NCBI GenBank assembly: GCA_030998225.1
Contig: JAPYXD010000744.1
Location: 1,860,001 to 1,924,000 of the forward strand
From: Diplolepis rosae
Taxonomy: Eukaryota; Arthropoda; Insecta; Hymenoptera; Diplolepididae
Direction of reading: 5' to 3'
DNA: 64,000 nt
Positions 1 to 12,184 of this stretch are shown here, in pieces; position 1 is the first letter of the stretch; each line of letters opens with the position of its first letter. Made by a program: the position numbers and the translations under genes. Below the pieces are notes generated by a model. It saw only the letters and a list, made by a program, of their open reading frames with translations. It was not told where the DNA came from and did no database searches.

Positions 1-604
1 ATCTCTAAAAAATAAACGAGGTATCTTAAATTTCACTTCTCAGCTAAAGTACCCTGAGGAAAATTTTTTTTAAGCACCTGGAATACTAAATATAATTTTC
101 AAAATGAAGGAATGTCTAAAAAATAAACGAGGTATCTTAAATTTCACTTCTCAGCTTAAGTACCCTGAGGAAGATGTATTTTAAGCACATAGACTACTAG
201 ATATAATTTTCAAAATGACGGGATCTGTAAAATATGAACAAGGTATCTGAATTTTCAGTTTTCAGGTTAAGTTCCCTGAGGAATATGTTTTTCAATCACC
301 TGGAATACTAAATATAATTTTCAAAATGACGGGATGTCTAAAAAATAAACGAGGTATCTTAAATTTCACTTCTCAGCTTAAGTTCCCCTAGGAAGATGTT
401 TTTTGAGCACCTGGACTACTCAATATAAATTTCAAAATGACGGGATCTGTAAAATATGAACAAGGTATCTGAATTTTCAGTTCTCCGCTTAAGTACCCTG
501 AGGAAGATGTATTTTAAGCACCTGGACTACTAGATATAATTGTCAAAATGACGGGATCTGCAAAATATGAACAAGGTATCTTAAATTTCTGTTCTCAGCT
601 TAAC

Positions 605-616
605 TTCCACGTGGAA
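605..616 (+). other. TTCCACGTGGAA palindrome (class C hallmark)
   Basis: A perfect 12-bp palindrome centred on CACGTG, the E-box/G-box core recognised in many eukaryotes by bHLH or bZIP proteins. By eye about 47 monomers carry CCACGTGG, nearly all with the full 12 bases. It sits at bases 58-69 of class C and replaces the TTCCCTGAGGAA of other classes. Whether any protein binds it here is unknown. Confidence 0.75.
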
Positions 617-658
617 TATGTATTTTAAGCCCTTGGACTACTAGATATGATTTTCAAA

Positions 659-1213
659 ATGACTGGATCTGTAAAATATGAACAAGTTAACTGAATTTTC
701 AGTTTTCAGCTAAAGTTCCGGGAGGATGATGTTTTTCAAGCACCTGAGTTACTAGATATAATTTTCAAAATGACGGGAAATCTAAAATATAAACCAGGTA
801 TCTTAAATATCTGTTCTCAGCTTAACTTTCCTGAGGAAGGTGTATTTTAAGCACCTGGAATACTAAATATAATTTACAAAATGACGAGATCTCCAAAATA
901 TAAACGAGGTATCTTAAATTTCACTTCTCAGCTTAAGTTCCCTGAGGAAGATGTTTTTTAAGCACATAGACTACTAGATATAATTTTCAAAATGACGGGA
1001 TCTCTAAAAAATAAACGAGGTATCTTAAATTTCACTTCTCAGCTTAAGTACCCTGAGGAAAATTTTTTTTAAGCACCTGGAATACTAAATATAATTTACA
1101 AAATGAAGGGATCTCTACAATATAAATGGGGTATCTTAAATTTCACTTCTCAGCTTAAGTTCCCTGAGGAAGATGTTTTTTAAGCACCTGGACTACTAGA
1201 TATAATTTTCAAA
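659..1213 (+). repeat. Five-monomer block, copy 1 (partner at 23613)
   Basis: Units start at 659, 770, 881, 992 and 1103. Private markers are AACTTTCCTGAGG in the unit at 770, GATCTCCAAAATATAAACG at 881 and CTCTACAATATAAATGGGG at 1103. All three recur in the same order at 23613-24167. The first two recur at 28716-28937. Confidence 0.85.
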
Positions 1214-1324
1214 ATGACGGGATCTGTAAAATATTAACAAGTTATCTGAATTTTCAGTTTTCAGCTTAAGTTCCCTGAGGAAGATGTATTTCAAATACCT
1301 GGGCTACTAAATATAATTTTCAAA

Positions 1325-1768
1325 ATGAAGGAATCTCTAAAAAATAAACGAGGTATATTAAATTTCACTTCTCAGCTTAAGTACCCTGAGGAAGATGTAT
1401 TTTAAGCACCTGGACTACTAGATATAATTGTCAAAATGACGGGATCTGTAAAATATGAACAAGGTATCTTAAATTTCTGTTCTCAGCTTAACTTCCACGT
1501 GGAATATGTATTTTAAGCCCTTGGACTACTAGATATGATTTTCAAAATGACGGGATCTGTAAAATATGAACAAGTTAACTGAATTTTCAGTTTTCAGCTA
1601 AAGTACCGGGAGGAAGATGTTTTTCAAGCACCTGGGTTACTAGATATAATTTTCAAAATGACAGGATCTGTAAAATATAAACAAGTTATGTTAAATATCT
1701 GTTCTCAGCTTAACTTCCCTGAGGAAGGTGTATTTTAAGCACCTGGAATACTAAATATAATTTTCAAA
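1325..1768 (+). repeat. E-C-G-F four-monomer cassette, defining copy
   Basis: Four distinct classes follow one another in exactly 444 bp. E (1325-1435) begins ATGAAGGAATC, has CTAAAAAATAAACGAGG and TACCCTGAGG, and ends AATTGTC. C (1436-1546) has GTAAAATATGAACAAGG, TTCTGTTCTC, the palindrome TTCCACGTGGAA and GCCCTTGG. G (1547-1657) has GTTAACTGAATTTTCAG, a CGGGAGG motif, a C instead of T at base 79 and GGGTTACTAG. F (1658-1768) starts ATGACAGG and has AAACAAGTTATG, ATATCTGTTCTC and GAAGGTGTATTTTAAG. The same order recurs several times, so it behaves as a higher-order subunit rather than a chance neighbourhood. Confidence 0.85.
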
Positions 1769-3314
1769 ATGACGGGTTCTCTAAAATATAAACTAGGTAT
1801 CTTAAATTTCACTTCTCAGCTTAAGTTCCCTGAGGAAGATGTTTTTTAAGCACCTGGACTACTAGATTTAATTTTCAATATGACGGGATCTGTAAAATAT
1901 GAACAAGGTATCTGAATTTTCACTTCTCAGCTTAAGTTCCATAAGATGATTTTTAAGCACCTGGAATACTAAATATAATTTACAAAATGAAGGGATCTCT
2001 AAAATATAAACTAGGTATCTTAAATATCACTTCTCAGCTCAAGTTCCATAAGGAAGATGGTTTTTAAGCACCTGGAATACTAAATATAATTTACGAAATA
2101 AAGGGATCTCTAAAAAATAAACGAGGTATCTTAAATTTCACTTCTCAGCTTAAGTACCCTGAGGAAGATGTTTTTTAAGCACCAGGACTACTATATATAG
2201 TTTTCAAAATGACGGGATCTCTATAATATAAACAAGGTATCTTAAATTTCACTTCTCAGCTTAAGTTCCCCGAGGAAAATTTTTTTTAAGCACCTGGAAT
2301 ACTAAATATAATTTACAAAATAAAGGGATCTCTAAAATATAAACAAGGTATCTTAAATTTCACTTCTCAGCTTAAGTTCCCCGAGGAAGATGTTTTTTAA
2401 GCACCTGGACTACTAGATATAATTTTCAAAATGACGGGATCTGTAAAATATGAACAAGGTATCTGAATTTTCAGTTCTCAGCTTAACTTCCACGTGGAAT
2501 ATGTATCTTAAGCCCTTGCACTACTAGATATGATTTTCAAAATGACGGGATCTGTAAAATATGAACAAGTTAACTGAATTTTCAGTTTTCAGCTAAAGTT
2601 CCGGGAGGAAGATGGTTTTCAAGCACCTGGGTTACTAGATATAATTTTCAAAATGACAGGATCTCTAAAATATAAACAAGTTATGTTAAATATCTGTTCT
2701 CAGCTTAACTTCCCTGAGGAAGGTATATTTTCAGCACCTGGAATACTAAATATAATTTACAAAATAAAGGGATCTCTAAAAAATAAACGAGGTATCTTAA
2801 ATTTCACTTCTCAGCTTAAGTACCCTGAGGAAGATGTTTTTTAAGCACCTGGACTACTGTATATAATTTTCAAAATGACGGGATCTGTAAAATATGAACA
2901 AGGTATCTGAATTTTCACTTCTCAGCTTAAGTTCCATAAGATGATTTTTAAGCACCTGGAATACTAAATATAATTTACAAAATGACGGGATCTCTAAAAT
3001 ATAATCTAGGTATCTTAAATTTCACTTCTCAGCTTAAGTTCCATCAGGAAGATGGTTTTTAAGCACCTGGAATACTAAATATAATTTAAAAAATAAAGGG
3101 ATCTCTAAAATATGAACTAGGTATCTTAAATTTCACATCTAAGCCTAAGTTCCCTGAGGATGATGTTTTTTAAGCACCTGGACAACTACATATAATTTTC
3201 AAAATGACGGGATCTCTACAATATAAACTAGCTATCTTAATTTTCAGTTCTCAGCTCAAGTTCCCTGAGGAAGATGGTTTTCAAGCACCTGGGCAGATAA
3301 ATATAATTTTCAAA

Positions 3315-3758
3315 ATGACGGTATCTCTAAAAAATAAACGAGGTATATTAAATTTCACTTCTCAGCTTAAGTACCCTGAGGAAGATGTATTTTAAGCACC
3401 TGGACTACTAGATATAATTGTCAAAATGACGGGATCTGTAAAATATGAACAAGGTATCTTAAATTTCTGTTCTCAGCTTAACTTCCACGTGGAATATGTA
3501 TCTTAAGCCCTTGCACTACTAGATATGATTTTCAAAATGACGGGATCTGTAAAATATGAACAAGTTAACTGAATTTTCAGTTTTCAGCTAAAGTTCCGGG
3601 AGGAAGATGGTTTTCAAGCACCTGGGTTACTAGATATAATTTTCAAAATGACAGGATCTCTAAAATATAAACAAGTTATGTTAAATATCTGTTCTCAGCT
3701 TAACTTCCCTGAGGAAGGTATATTTTAAGCACCTGGAATACTAAATATAATTTACAAA
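3315..3758 (+). repeat. E-C-G-F cassette, second copy
   Basis: Same four classes in the same order, again exactly 444 bp (E 3315, C 3426, G 3537, F 3648). The E unit begins ATGACGGTATC rather than ATGAAGGAATC. The C unit reads GTATCTTAAGCCCTTGC where other copies have GTATTTTAAGCCCTTGG. This private variant is shared with the 2431-2763 fragment, so the two are close relatives. Confidence 0.82.
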
Positions 3759-3869
3759 ATGAAGAGATCTCTAAAAAATAAACCAGGTATCTTAAATTTC
3801 ACTTCACAGCTTAAGTACCCTGAGGAAAATTTTTTTTAAGCACCTGGAATACTAAATATAGTTTACAAA

Positions 3870-4313
3870 ATAAATGAATCTCTAAAAAATAAACGAGGTA
3901 TCTTAAATTTCACTTCTCAGCTTAAGTACCTTGAGGATGATGTATTTTAAGCACCTGGACTACTAGATATAATTGTCAAAATGACGGGATCTGTAAAATA
4001 TGAACAAGGTATCTTAAATTTCTGTTCTCAGCTTAACTTCCACGTGGAATATGTATTTTAAGCCCTTGGACTACTATATATGATTTTCAAAATGACGGGA
4101 TCTGTAAAATATGTACAAGTTAACTGAATTTTCAGTTTTCAGCTAAAGTTCCGGGAGGAAGATGTTTTTCAAGCACCTGGGTTACTAGATATAATTTTCA
4201 AAATGACAGGATCTCTAAAATATAAACAAGTTATGTTAAATATCTGTTCTCAGCTTAACTTCCCTGAGGAAGGTGTATTTTAAGCACCTGGAATACTAAA
4301 TATAATTTACAAA
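3870..4313 (+). repeat. E-C-G-F cassette, third copy
   Basis: It lies one monomer after the previous cassette and is exactly 444 bp (3870, 3981, 4092, 4203). The E unit starts ATAAATGAATC, so the usual ATG has become ATA. The G unit has GTACAAGTTAACTG. The array here looks like cassette - single linker monomer - cassette. Confidence 0.82.
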
Positions 4314-7300
4314 ATGACGGGATCTCTAAAATATAAACGAGGGATATTAAATTTCACTTCTCAGCTTAAGTTCCCTGATGAAGATGTTTTTTAAGCACCT
4401 GGACTACTATATATAATTTTCAAAATGACGGGATCTCTATAATATAAACAAGGTATCTTAAATTTCAGTTCTCAGCTCAAGTTCCATAAGGAAGATGGTT
4501 TTTAAGCACCTGGAATACTAAATATAATTTACAAAATGAAGGGATCTCTAAAATATAAACTAGGTATCTTAAATATCACTTCTCAGCTTAAGTTCCATAA
4601 GGAAGATGGTTTTTAAGCACCTGGAATACTAAATATAATTTACAAAATAAAGGGATCTCTAGAAAATAAACGAGGTATCTTAAATTTCACTTCTCAGCTT
4701 AAGTACCCTGAGGAAGATGTTTTTTAAGCACCTGGAGTACTAGATATAATTTTCAAAATGACGGGTTCTCTAAAATATAAACTAGGTATCTTAAATTTCA
4801 CTTCTCAGCTTAAGTTCCATAAGGAAGATGGTTTTTAAGCACCTGGAATACTAAATATAATTTACAAAATGACTGGATCTCTAAAAAATAAACGAGGTAT
4901 CTTAAATATCACTTCTCAACTTAAGTCCCCTGAGGAAAATTTTTTTTAAGCACCTGGAATACTAAATATAGTTTACGAAATAAAGGAATCTCTAAAAAAT
5001 AAACGAGGTATCTTAAATTTCACTTCTCAGCTTAAGTTCCCCGAGGAAGATGTTTTTTAAGCACCTCGACTACTATATATAAATTTCAAAATGACGGGAT
5101 CTGCAAAATATGAACAAGGTATCTGAATTTTCAGTTTTCAGCTTAAGTTCCGTGAGGAAGATGTTTTCTAAGCACCTGGACTACTAGATATAATTTTCAA
5201 AATGACGGGTTCTATAAAATATAAACTAGGTATCTTAAATTTCACTTCTCAGCTTAAGTTCCATAAGGAAGATGGTTTTTAAGCACCTGGAATACTAAAT
5301 ATAATTTACAAAATGACGGGATCTCTAAAATATAAACGAGGTATCTTAAATTTCACTTCTCACCTTAAGTCCCCTGAGGAAAATTTTTTTAAGCACCTGG
5401 AATACTAAATATAGTTTACGAAATAAAGGAATCTCTAAAAAATAAACGATGTATCTTAAATTTCACTTCTCAGCTTAAGTTCCGTGAGGAAGATGTTTTT
5501 TAAGCACCTGGACTACTAGATATAATTTTCAAAATGACGGGATCTGTAAAATATGAACAAGGTATCTGAATTTTCACTTCTCAGCTTAAGTTCCCTGATG
5601 AAGATGTTTTTCAAGCACCTGGTCTACTAAATATAATTTTCAAAATGACGAGATCTCTAAAAAATAAACGAGGTATCTTAAATTTCACTTCTCAGCTTAA
5701 GTACCCTGAGAAAAATTTTTTTTAAGCACCTGGAATACTAAATATAATTTACAAAAGGAAGGGATCACTAAAATATAAATGAGGTATCTTAAATTTCACT
5801 TCTCAGCTTAAGTTCCCCGAGGAAGATGTTTTTTAAGCACCTGGACTACTAGATATAATTTTCAAAATGACGGGATCTGTAAAATATGAACAAGGTATCT
5901 GAATTTTCAGTTCTCAGCTTAAGTTCCCTGAGGAAGATGTTTTTTAAGCACCTGGACTACTAGATATAATTTTCAAAATGACGGGATCTCTAAAATATAA
6001 ACAAGGTATCTTAAATTTCTGTTCTCAGCTTAACTTCCACATGGAATGTGTATTTTAGGCCCTGGGACTACTAAATATAATTTTCAAAATGATGGGATCT
6101 GTAAAATATGAACAAGTTATCTGAATTTTCAGTTTTCAGCTTAAGTTCCCTGAGGAAGATGTATTTCAAGCACCTGGGCTACTAAATATAATTTTCAAAA
6201 TGAAGGAATCTCTAAAAAATAAACGAGGTATCTTAAATTTCACTTCTCAGCTTAACATCCACGTGGAATGTGTATTTTAAGCCCTTGGACTACTAGATAT
6301 AATTTTCAAAATGATGGGATCTGTAAAATATGAACAAGTTAACTGAATTTTCAGTTTTCAGCTAAAGTTCAGGGAGGAAGATGTTTTTCAAGCACCTGGG
6401 TTACTAGATATAATTTTCAAAATGACGGGATCTATAAAATGTAAACAAGTTATGTTAAATATCTGTTCTCAGCTTAACTTCCCTGAAGAAGGTGTATTTT
6501 AACGCACCTGGAATACTAAATATAATTTACAAAATGACGGGATCTCTAAAATATAAACGATGTATCTTAAATTTCACTTCTCAGCTTAAGTTCCCTGAGG
6601 AAGATGTTTTTCAAGCACCTGGACTACTAAATATAATTTTCAAAATGACGGGTTCTATAAAATATAAACTAGGTATCTTAAATTTCACTACTCAGCTTAA
6701 GTACCCTGAGGAAAATTTTTTTAAGCACCCGGAATACTAAATATAATTTACAAAATGAAGGGATATCTAAAATATAAATGAGGTATTTTAAATTTCACTT
6801 CTCAGCTTAAGTTCCCTGAGGAAGATGTTTTTTAAGCACCTGGACTACTAAATATAATTCTCAAAATGACGGGATCTCTAAAATATAAACGAGGTATCTT
6901 AAATATCTGTTCTCATCTTATCTTCCCTGAGGAAGGTGTATTTTAGGCACCTGGAATACTAAATATAATTTACAAAATGAAGGGATCTCTAAAATATAAA
7001 TGAGGTATCTTAAATTTCACTTCTCAGCTTAAGTTCCCTGTGGAAGATGCTTTTAAGCACCTGGACTACTAGATGTAATTTTCAATATGACGGGATCTGT
7101 AAAATATGAACAAGTTATGTTAAATGTCTGTTCTCAGCTTAACTTCCCTGAGGAAGGTGTATTTTAAGCACCTGGACTACTAGATGTAATTCTCAAAATG
7201 ACGGGATCTCTAAAATATGAACAAGTTATCTGTATTTTCAGTTTTCAGCTTATGTTCACTGAGGAAGATGCTTTTTAAGCACCTGGACTACTAGATATAA

Positions 7301-7419
7301 TTTTCAAAATGACGGGATCTGTAAAATATGAACAAGTTATCTGAATTTTCAGTTTTCAACTTAAGTTCCCTGAGGAAGATGTATTTCAAGCACCTGGGCT
7401 ACTAAATATAATTTTCAAA

Positions 7420-7862
7420 ATGAAGGAATCTCTAAAAATAAACGAGGTATATTAAATTTCACTTCTCAGCATAAATACCCTGAGGAAGATGTATTTTAAG
7501 CACCTGGACTACTAGATATAATTGTCAAAATGACGGGATCTGTAAAATATGAAAAAGGTATCTTAAATTTCTGTTCTCAGCTTAACTTCCACGTGGAATA
7601 TGTATTTTAAGCCCTTGGACTACTATATATGATTTTCAAAATGACGGGATCTGTAAAATATGAACAAGTTAACTGAATTTTCAGTTTTCAGCTAAAGTTC
7701 CGGGAGGAAGATGTTTTTCAAGCACCTGGGTTACTAGATATAATTTTCAAAATGACAGGATCTCTAAAATATAAACAAGTTATGTTAAATATCTGTTCTC
7801 AGCTTAAGTTCCCTGAGGAAGGTGTATTTTAAGCACCTGGAATACTAAATATAATTTACAAA
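7420..7862 (+). repeat. E-C-G-F cassette, fourth copy (inside large duplication)
   Basis: The E unit is one A short in its oligo-A run, giving 443 bp. It carries the rare variant CAGCATAAATACC, shared only with the copy at 11741. The C unit has GAAAAAGG. These private changes tie it to the second copy of the 4.3-kb duplication. Confidence 0.83.
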
Positions 7863-10079
7863 ATGACGGCATCTCTAAAATATAAACGAGGTATCTTAAA
7901 TTTCACTTCTCAGCTTAAGTACCCTGAGGAAAATTTTTTTTAAGCACCTGGAACACTAAATATAATTTAGAAAATGAAGGGATCTCTAAAATATAAATGA
8001 GGTATCTTAAATTTCACTTCTCAGCTTAAGTTCCCTGAGGAAGATGCTTTTTAAGCACCTGGACTACTAGATGTAATTCTCAAAATGACGGGATCTCTAA
8101 AATATGAACAAGTTATCTGTATTTTCAGTTTTCAGCTTATGTTCCCTGAGGAAGATGTTTTTCAAGCACCTGGGTTACTAGATATAATTTTCAAAATGAC
8201 AGGATCTCTAAAATGTAAACAAGTTATGTTAAATATCTGTTCTCAGCTTAACTTCCCTGAAGAAGGTGTATTTTAAGCACCTGGAATACTAAATATAATT
8301 TACAAAATGAAGGGATCTCTAAAATATAAACGAGGTATCTTAAATTTCACTTCTCAGCTTTAGTACCCTGAGGAAAATTTTTTTTAAGCACCTGGAACAC
8401 TAAATATAATTTACAAAATGAAGGGATCTCTAAAATATAAATGAGGTATGTTAAATTTCACTTCTCAGCTTAAGTTCCCTGAGGAAGATGCTTTTTAAGC
8501 ACCTGGACTACTAGATGTAATTCTCAAAATGACGGGATCTCTAAAATATGAACAAGTTATCTGTATTTTCAGTTTTCAGCTTATGTTCCCTGAGGAAGAT
8601 TTTTTTCAAGCACCTGGGTTACTAGATATAATTTTCAAAATGACAGGATCTCAAAAATGTAAACAAGTTATGTTAAATATCTGTTCTCAGCTTAACTTCC
8701 CTGAAGAAGGTGTATTTTAAGCACCTGGAATACTAAATATAATTTACAAAATGAAGGGATCTCTAAAAAATAAACGAGGTATCTTAAATTTCACTTCTCA
8801 GCTTAAGTTCCCTGAGGAAGATGTTTTTAAGCACCTGGACTACTAGATGAAATTTTCAAAATGACTTGATCTCTAAAATATGAACAAGGTATCTGAATTT
8901 TCAGTTTTCAGTTTATGTTCCCTGAGGAAGATGTTTTTTAAGCACCTGGACTACTAGATATAATTTTCAAAATGACGGGATCTCTAAAATATAAACAAGG
9001 GATTTTAAATTTCACTTCTCAGCTTAAGTTCCCTGATGAAGATGTTTTTTAAGCACCTGGACTACTAGATATAATTTTCAAAATGACGGGATCTCTAAAA
9101 TATAAACTAGGTATCTTAAATTTCACTTCTCAGCTAAAGTTCCCTGAGGAAGATGTTTTTTAAGCACCAGGACTACTATATATAGTTTTCAAAATGACGG
9201 GATCTCTATAATATAAACAAGGTATCTTAAATTTCAGTTCTCAGCTCAAGTTCCATAAGGAAGATGGTTTTTAAGCACCTGGAATACTAAATATAATTTA
9301 CAAAATGAAGGGATCTCTAAAATATAAACTAGGTATCTTAAATATCACTTCTCAGCTCAAGTTCCATAAGGAAGATGGTTTTTAAGCACCTGGAATACTA
9401 AATATAATTTACAAAATAAAGGGATCTCTAAAATAAACGAGGTATCTTAAATATCACTTCTCAAATTAAGTTCCGTGAGGAAGTTGTTTTTTAAGCACCT
9501 GGACTACTACATATAATTTTCGAAATGACGGGATCTGTAAAATATGAACAAGGTATCTTAAATTTCAGTTCTCAGCTCAAGTTACATAAGGAAGATGGTT
9601 TTTAAGCACCTGGAATACTAAATATAATTTACAAAAGGAAGGGATCACTAAAATATAAATGAGGTATCTTAAATATCACTTCTCAGCTTAAGTACCCTGA
9701 GGAAGATGTTTTTTAAGCACCTGGGCTACTAGATATAATTTTCAAAATGACGGGATCTGTAAAATATGAACAAGGTATCTGAATTTTCAGTTCTCGGCTT
9801 AAGTTCCGTGAGGAAGATGTTTTTTAAGCACCTGGACTACTAGATATAATTTTCAAAATGACGGGATCTGTAAAATATAAACAAGGTATCTTAAATTTCT
9901 GTTCTCAGCTTAACTTCCACATTGAATGTGTATTTTAGGCCCTGGGACTACTAGATATAATTTTCAAAATGATGGGATCTGTAAAATATGAACAAGTTAT
10001 CTGAATTTTCAGTTTTCAGCTTAAGTTCCCTGAGGATGATGTATTTCAAGCACCTGGGCTACTAAATATAATTTTCAAA

Positions 10080-10190
10080 ATGAAGGAATCTCTAAAAAAT
10101 AAACGAGGTATCTTAAATTTCACTTCTCAGCTTAACTTCCACGTGGAATGTGTATTTTATGCCCTTGGACTACTATATATGATTTTCAAA
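10080..10190 (+). repeat. E/C hybrid monomer
   Basis: The left half is class E (ATGAAGGAATC, CTAAAAAATAAACGAGG, TTTCACTTCTC). The right half is class C (AACTTCCACGTGGAATGTG, GCCCTTGG, ATATGATTTTC). The switch lies in the shared TCTCAGCTTAA core. It also has TTTTATGCC where class C has TTTTAAGCC, which removes the usual stop at codon 27. The same hybrid is found at 14402, 17396 and 23502, with a related one at 6200. It is best read as one recombination product spread by later duplication. Confidence 0.8.
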
Positions 10191-11407
10191 ATGACGGGAT
10201 CTGTAAAATATGAACAAGTTAACTGAATTTTCAGTTTTCAGCTAAAGTTCCGGGAGGAAGATGTTTTTCAAGCACCTGGGTTACTAGATATAATTTTCAA
10301 AATGACAGGATCTCTAAAATATAAACAATTTATGTTAAATATCTGTTCTCAGCTTAACTTCCCTGAGGAAGGTGTATTTTAAGCACCTGGAATACTAAAT
10401 ATAATTTACAAAATAACGGGATCTCTAAAATATAAATGAGGTATCTTAAATTTCACTTCTCAGCTTAAGTTCCCTGAGGAAGATGCTTTTTAAGCACCTG
10501 GACTACTAGATGTAATTTCCAATATGACGGGATCTGTAAAATATGAACAAGTTATGTTAAATGTCTGTTCTCAGCTTAACTTCCCTGAGGAAGGTGTATT
10601 TTAAGCACCTGGACTACTAGATGTAATTCTCAAAATGACGGGATCTCTAAAATATGAACAAGTTATCTGTATTTTCAGTTTTCATCTTAAGTTCCCTGAT
10701 GAAGATGTATTTCAAGCACCTGGGCTACTAAATATAATTTTCAAAATGAAGGAATCTCTAAAAAATAAACGAGGTATATTAAATTTCACTTCTCAGCTTA
10801 AGTACCCTGAGGAAGATGTATTTTAAGCACCTGGACTACTAGATATAATTGTCAAAATGACGGGATTTGTAAAATATGAACAAGGTATCTTAAATTTCTG
10901 TTCTCAGCTTAACTTCCACGTGGAATATGTATTTTAAGCCCTTGGACTACTAAATATAATTTTCAAAATGATGGGATCTGTAAAATATGAACAAGTTAAC
11001 TGAATTTTCAGTTTTCAGCTAAAGTTCCCGGAGGAAGATGTTTTTCAAGCACCTGGGTTACTAGATATAATTTTCAAAATGACGGGATCTATAAAATATA
11101 ACCTAGGTATCTTAAATTTCACTTCTCAGCTTAAGTTCCATAAGATGATTTTTAAGCACCTGGAATACTAAATATAATGTACAAAATGGCGGGATCTCTA
11201 AAATATAAACTAGGTATCTTAAATTTCACTTCTCAGCTTAAGTTCCATAAGGAAGATGGTTTTTAAGCACCTGGAATACTAAATATAATTTACAAAATGA
11301 GGGGATCTCTAAAATATAAACGAGGTATCTTAAATTTCACTTCTCAGCTTAAGTTCCATGAGGAAGGTGTATTTTAAGCACCTGGAATACTAAATATAAT
11401 TTACAAA

Positions 11408-11518
11408 ATGACGGGATCTCTAAAATATAAACGAGGTATCTTAAATTTCACTTCTCAGCTTAAGTTCCCTGAGGAAGATGTTTTTCAAGCACCTGGACTA
11501 CTAGATATAATTTTCAAA
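11408..11518 (+). repeat. Reference monomer (class A type)
   Basis: This unit is close to the common denominator of the array and is used here to number bases 1-111 from the ATG. In order it has ATGACGGGATCTCTAAAA, TATAAACGAGG, ATCTTAAATTTCACTTC, TCAGCTTAAGTTCCCTGAGG, AAGATGTTTTTCAAGC, ACCTGGACTACTAGATAT and AATTTTCAAA. It contains one GATC, one CTTAAG and two main CpG sites (ACGGG and ACGAGG). It also has a short inverted repeat, CTCAG and CTGAG, around a ten-base loop, and oligo-A and oligo-T tracts. Base 79, the first base of codon 27, is C here but T in most other units. Confidence 0.9.
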
Positions 11519-11740
11519 ATGACGGGATCTCTAAAATATAAACGAGGTATCTTAAATTTCACTTCTCAGCTTAAGTACCCTGAGGAAGATGTTTTTTAAG
11601 CACCTGGACTACTCGATATAAATTTAAAAATGACGGGATCTGTAAAATATGAACAAGTTATCTGAATTTTCAGTTTTCAACTTAAGTTCCCTGAGGAAGA
11701 TGTATTTCAAGCACCTGGGCTACTAAATATAATTTTCAAA

Positions 11741-12184
11741 ATGAAGGAATCTCTAAAAAATAAACGAGGTATATTAAATTTCACTTCTCAGCATAAATAC
11801 CCTGAGGAAGATGTATTTTAAGCACCTGGACTACTAGATATAATTGTCAAAATGACGGGATCTGTAAAATATGAAAAAGGTATCTTAAATTTCTGTTCTC
11901 AGCTTAACTTCCACGTGGAATATGTATTTTAAGCCCTTGGACTACTATATATGATTTTCAAAATGACGGGATCTGTAAAATATGAATAAGTTAACTGAAT
12001 TTTCAGTTTTCAGCTAAAGTTCCGGGAGGAAGATGTTTTTCAAGCACCTGGGTTTCTAGATATAATTTTCAAAATGACAGGATCTCTAAAATATAAACAA
12101 GTTATGTTAAATATCTGTTCTCAGCTTAAGTTCCCTGAGGAAGGTGTATTTTAAGCACCTGGAATACTAAATATAATTTACAAA
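11741..12184 (+). repeat. E-C-G-F cassette, fifth copy (inside large duplication)
   Basis: Homologous to 7420-7862 through CAGCATAAATACC and GAAAAAGG. By eye the two 0.55-kb stretches starting at 7309 and 11630 differ by one A indel and two substitutions (GAACAAG to GAATAAG and GGTTACTAG to GGTTTCTAG), so about 99.5% identity. Confidence 0.85.

Larger units (their letters stand above)
1..7308 (+). repeat. Left region: mixed classes with E-C-G-F cassettes
   Basis: About 66 monomers with no long internal duplication that I could trace. Besides the cassettes there is a headless C-G-F run at 2431-2763. D-type units (CCATAAGGAAGATGG) lie at about 2.0, 3.0, 4.5-4.8 and 5.2 kb. A P-Q pair lies near 5.55-5.75 kb and a CACATGG variant of class C at about 6.04 kb. 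The rare unit starting AGGAAGGGATCAC occurs near 5.76 kb. No gene or unique sequence is present. Confidence 0.85.
7309..11629 (+). repeat. Large tandem duplication, copy 1 (39 monomers)
   Basis: 4,321 bp, about 39 x 111 less 8. Markers in order: TTTTCAACTTAAG at 7.36 kb, CAGCATAAATACC at 7.47 kb, ATGACGGCATC at 7.86 kb, CTGAAGAAGG at 8.70 kb, AGGAAGGGATCAC at 9.64 kb, CCACATTGAATG at 9.92 kb, CATAAGATGATTTTTAAG at 11.14 kb, and GGACTACTCGATATAAATTT at the right edge. All recur in order in copy 2. Spacing between copies is 4,320-4,322 over most of the length and 4,435 near the right end, so copy 2 has gained, or copy 1 lost, one monomer. Confidence 0.85.
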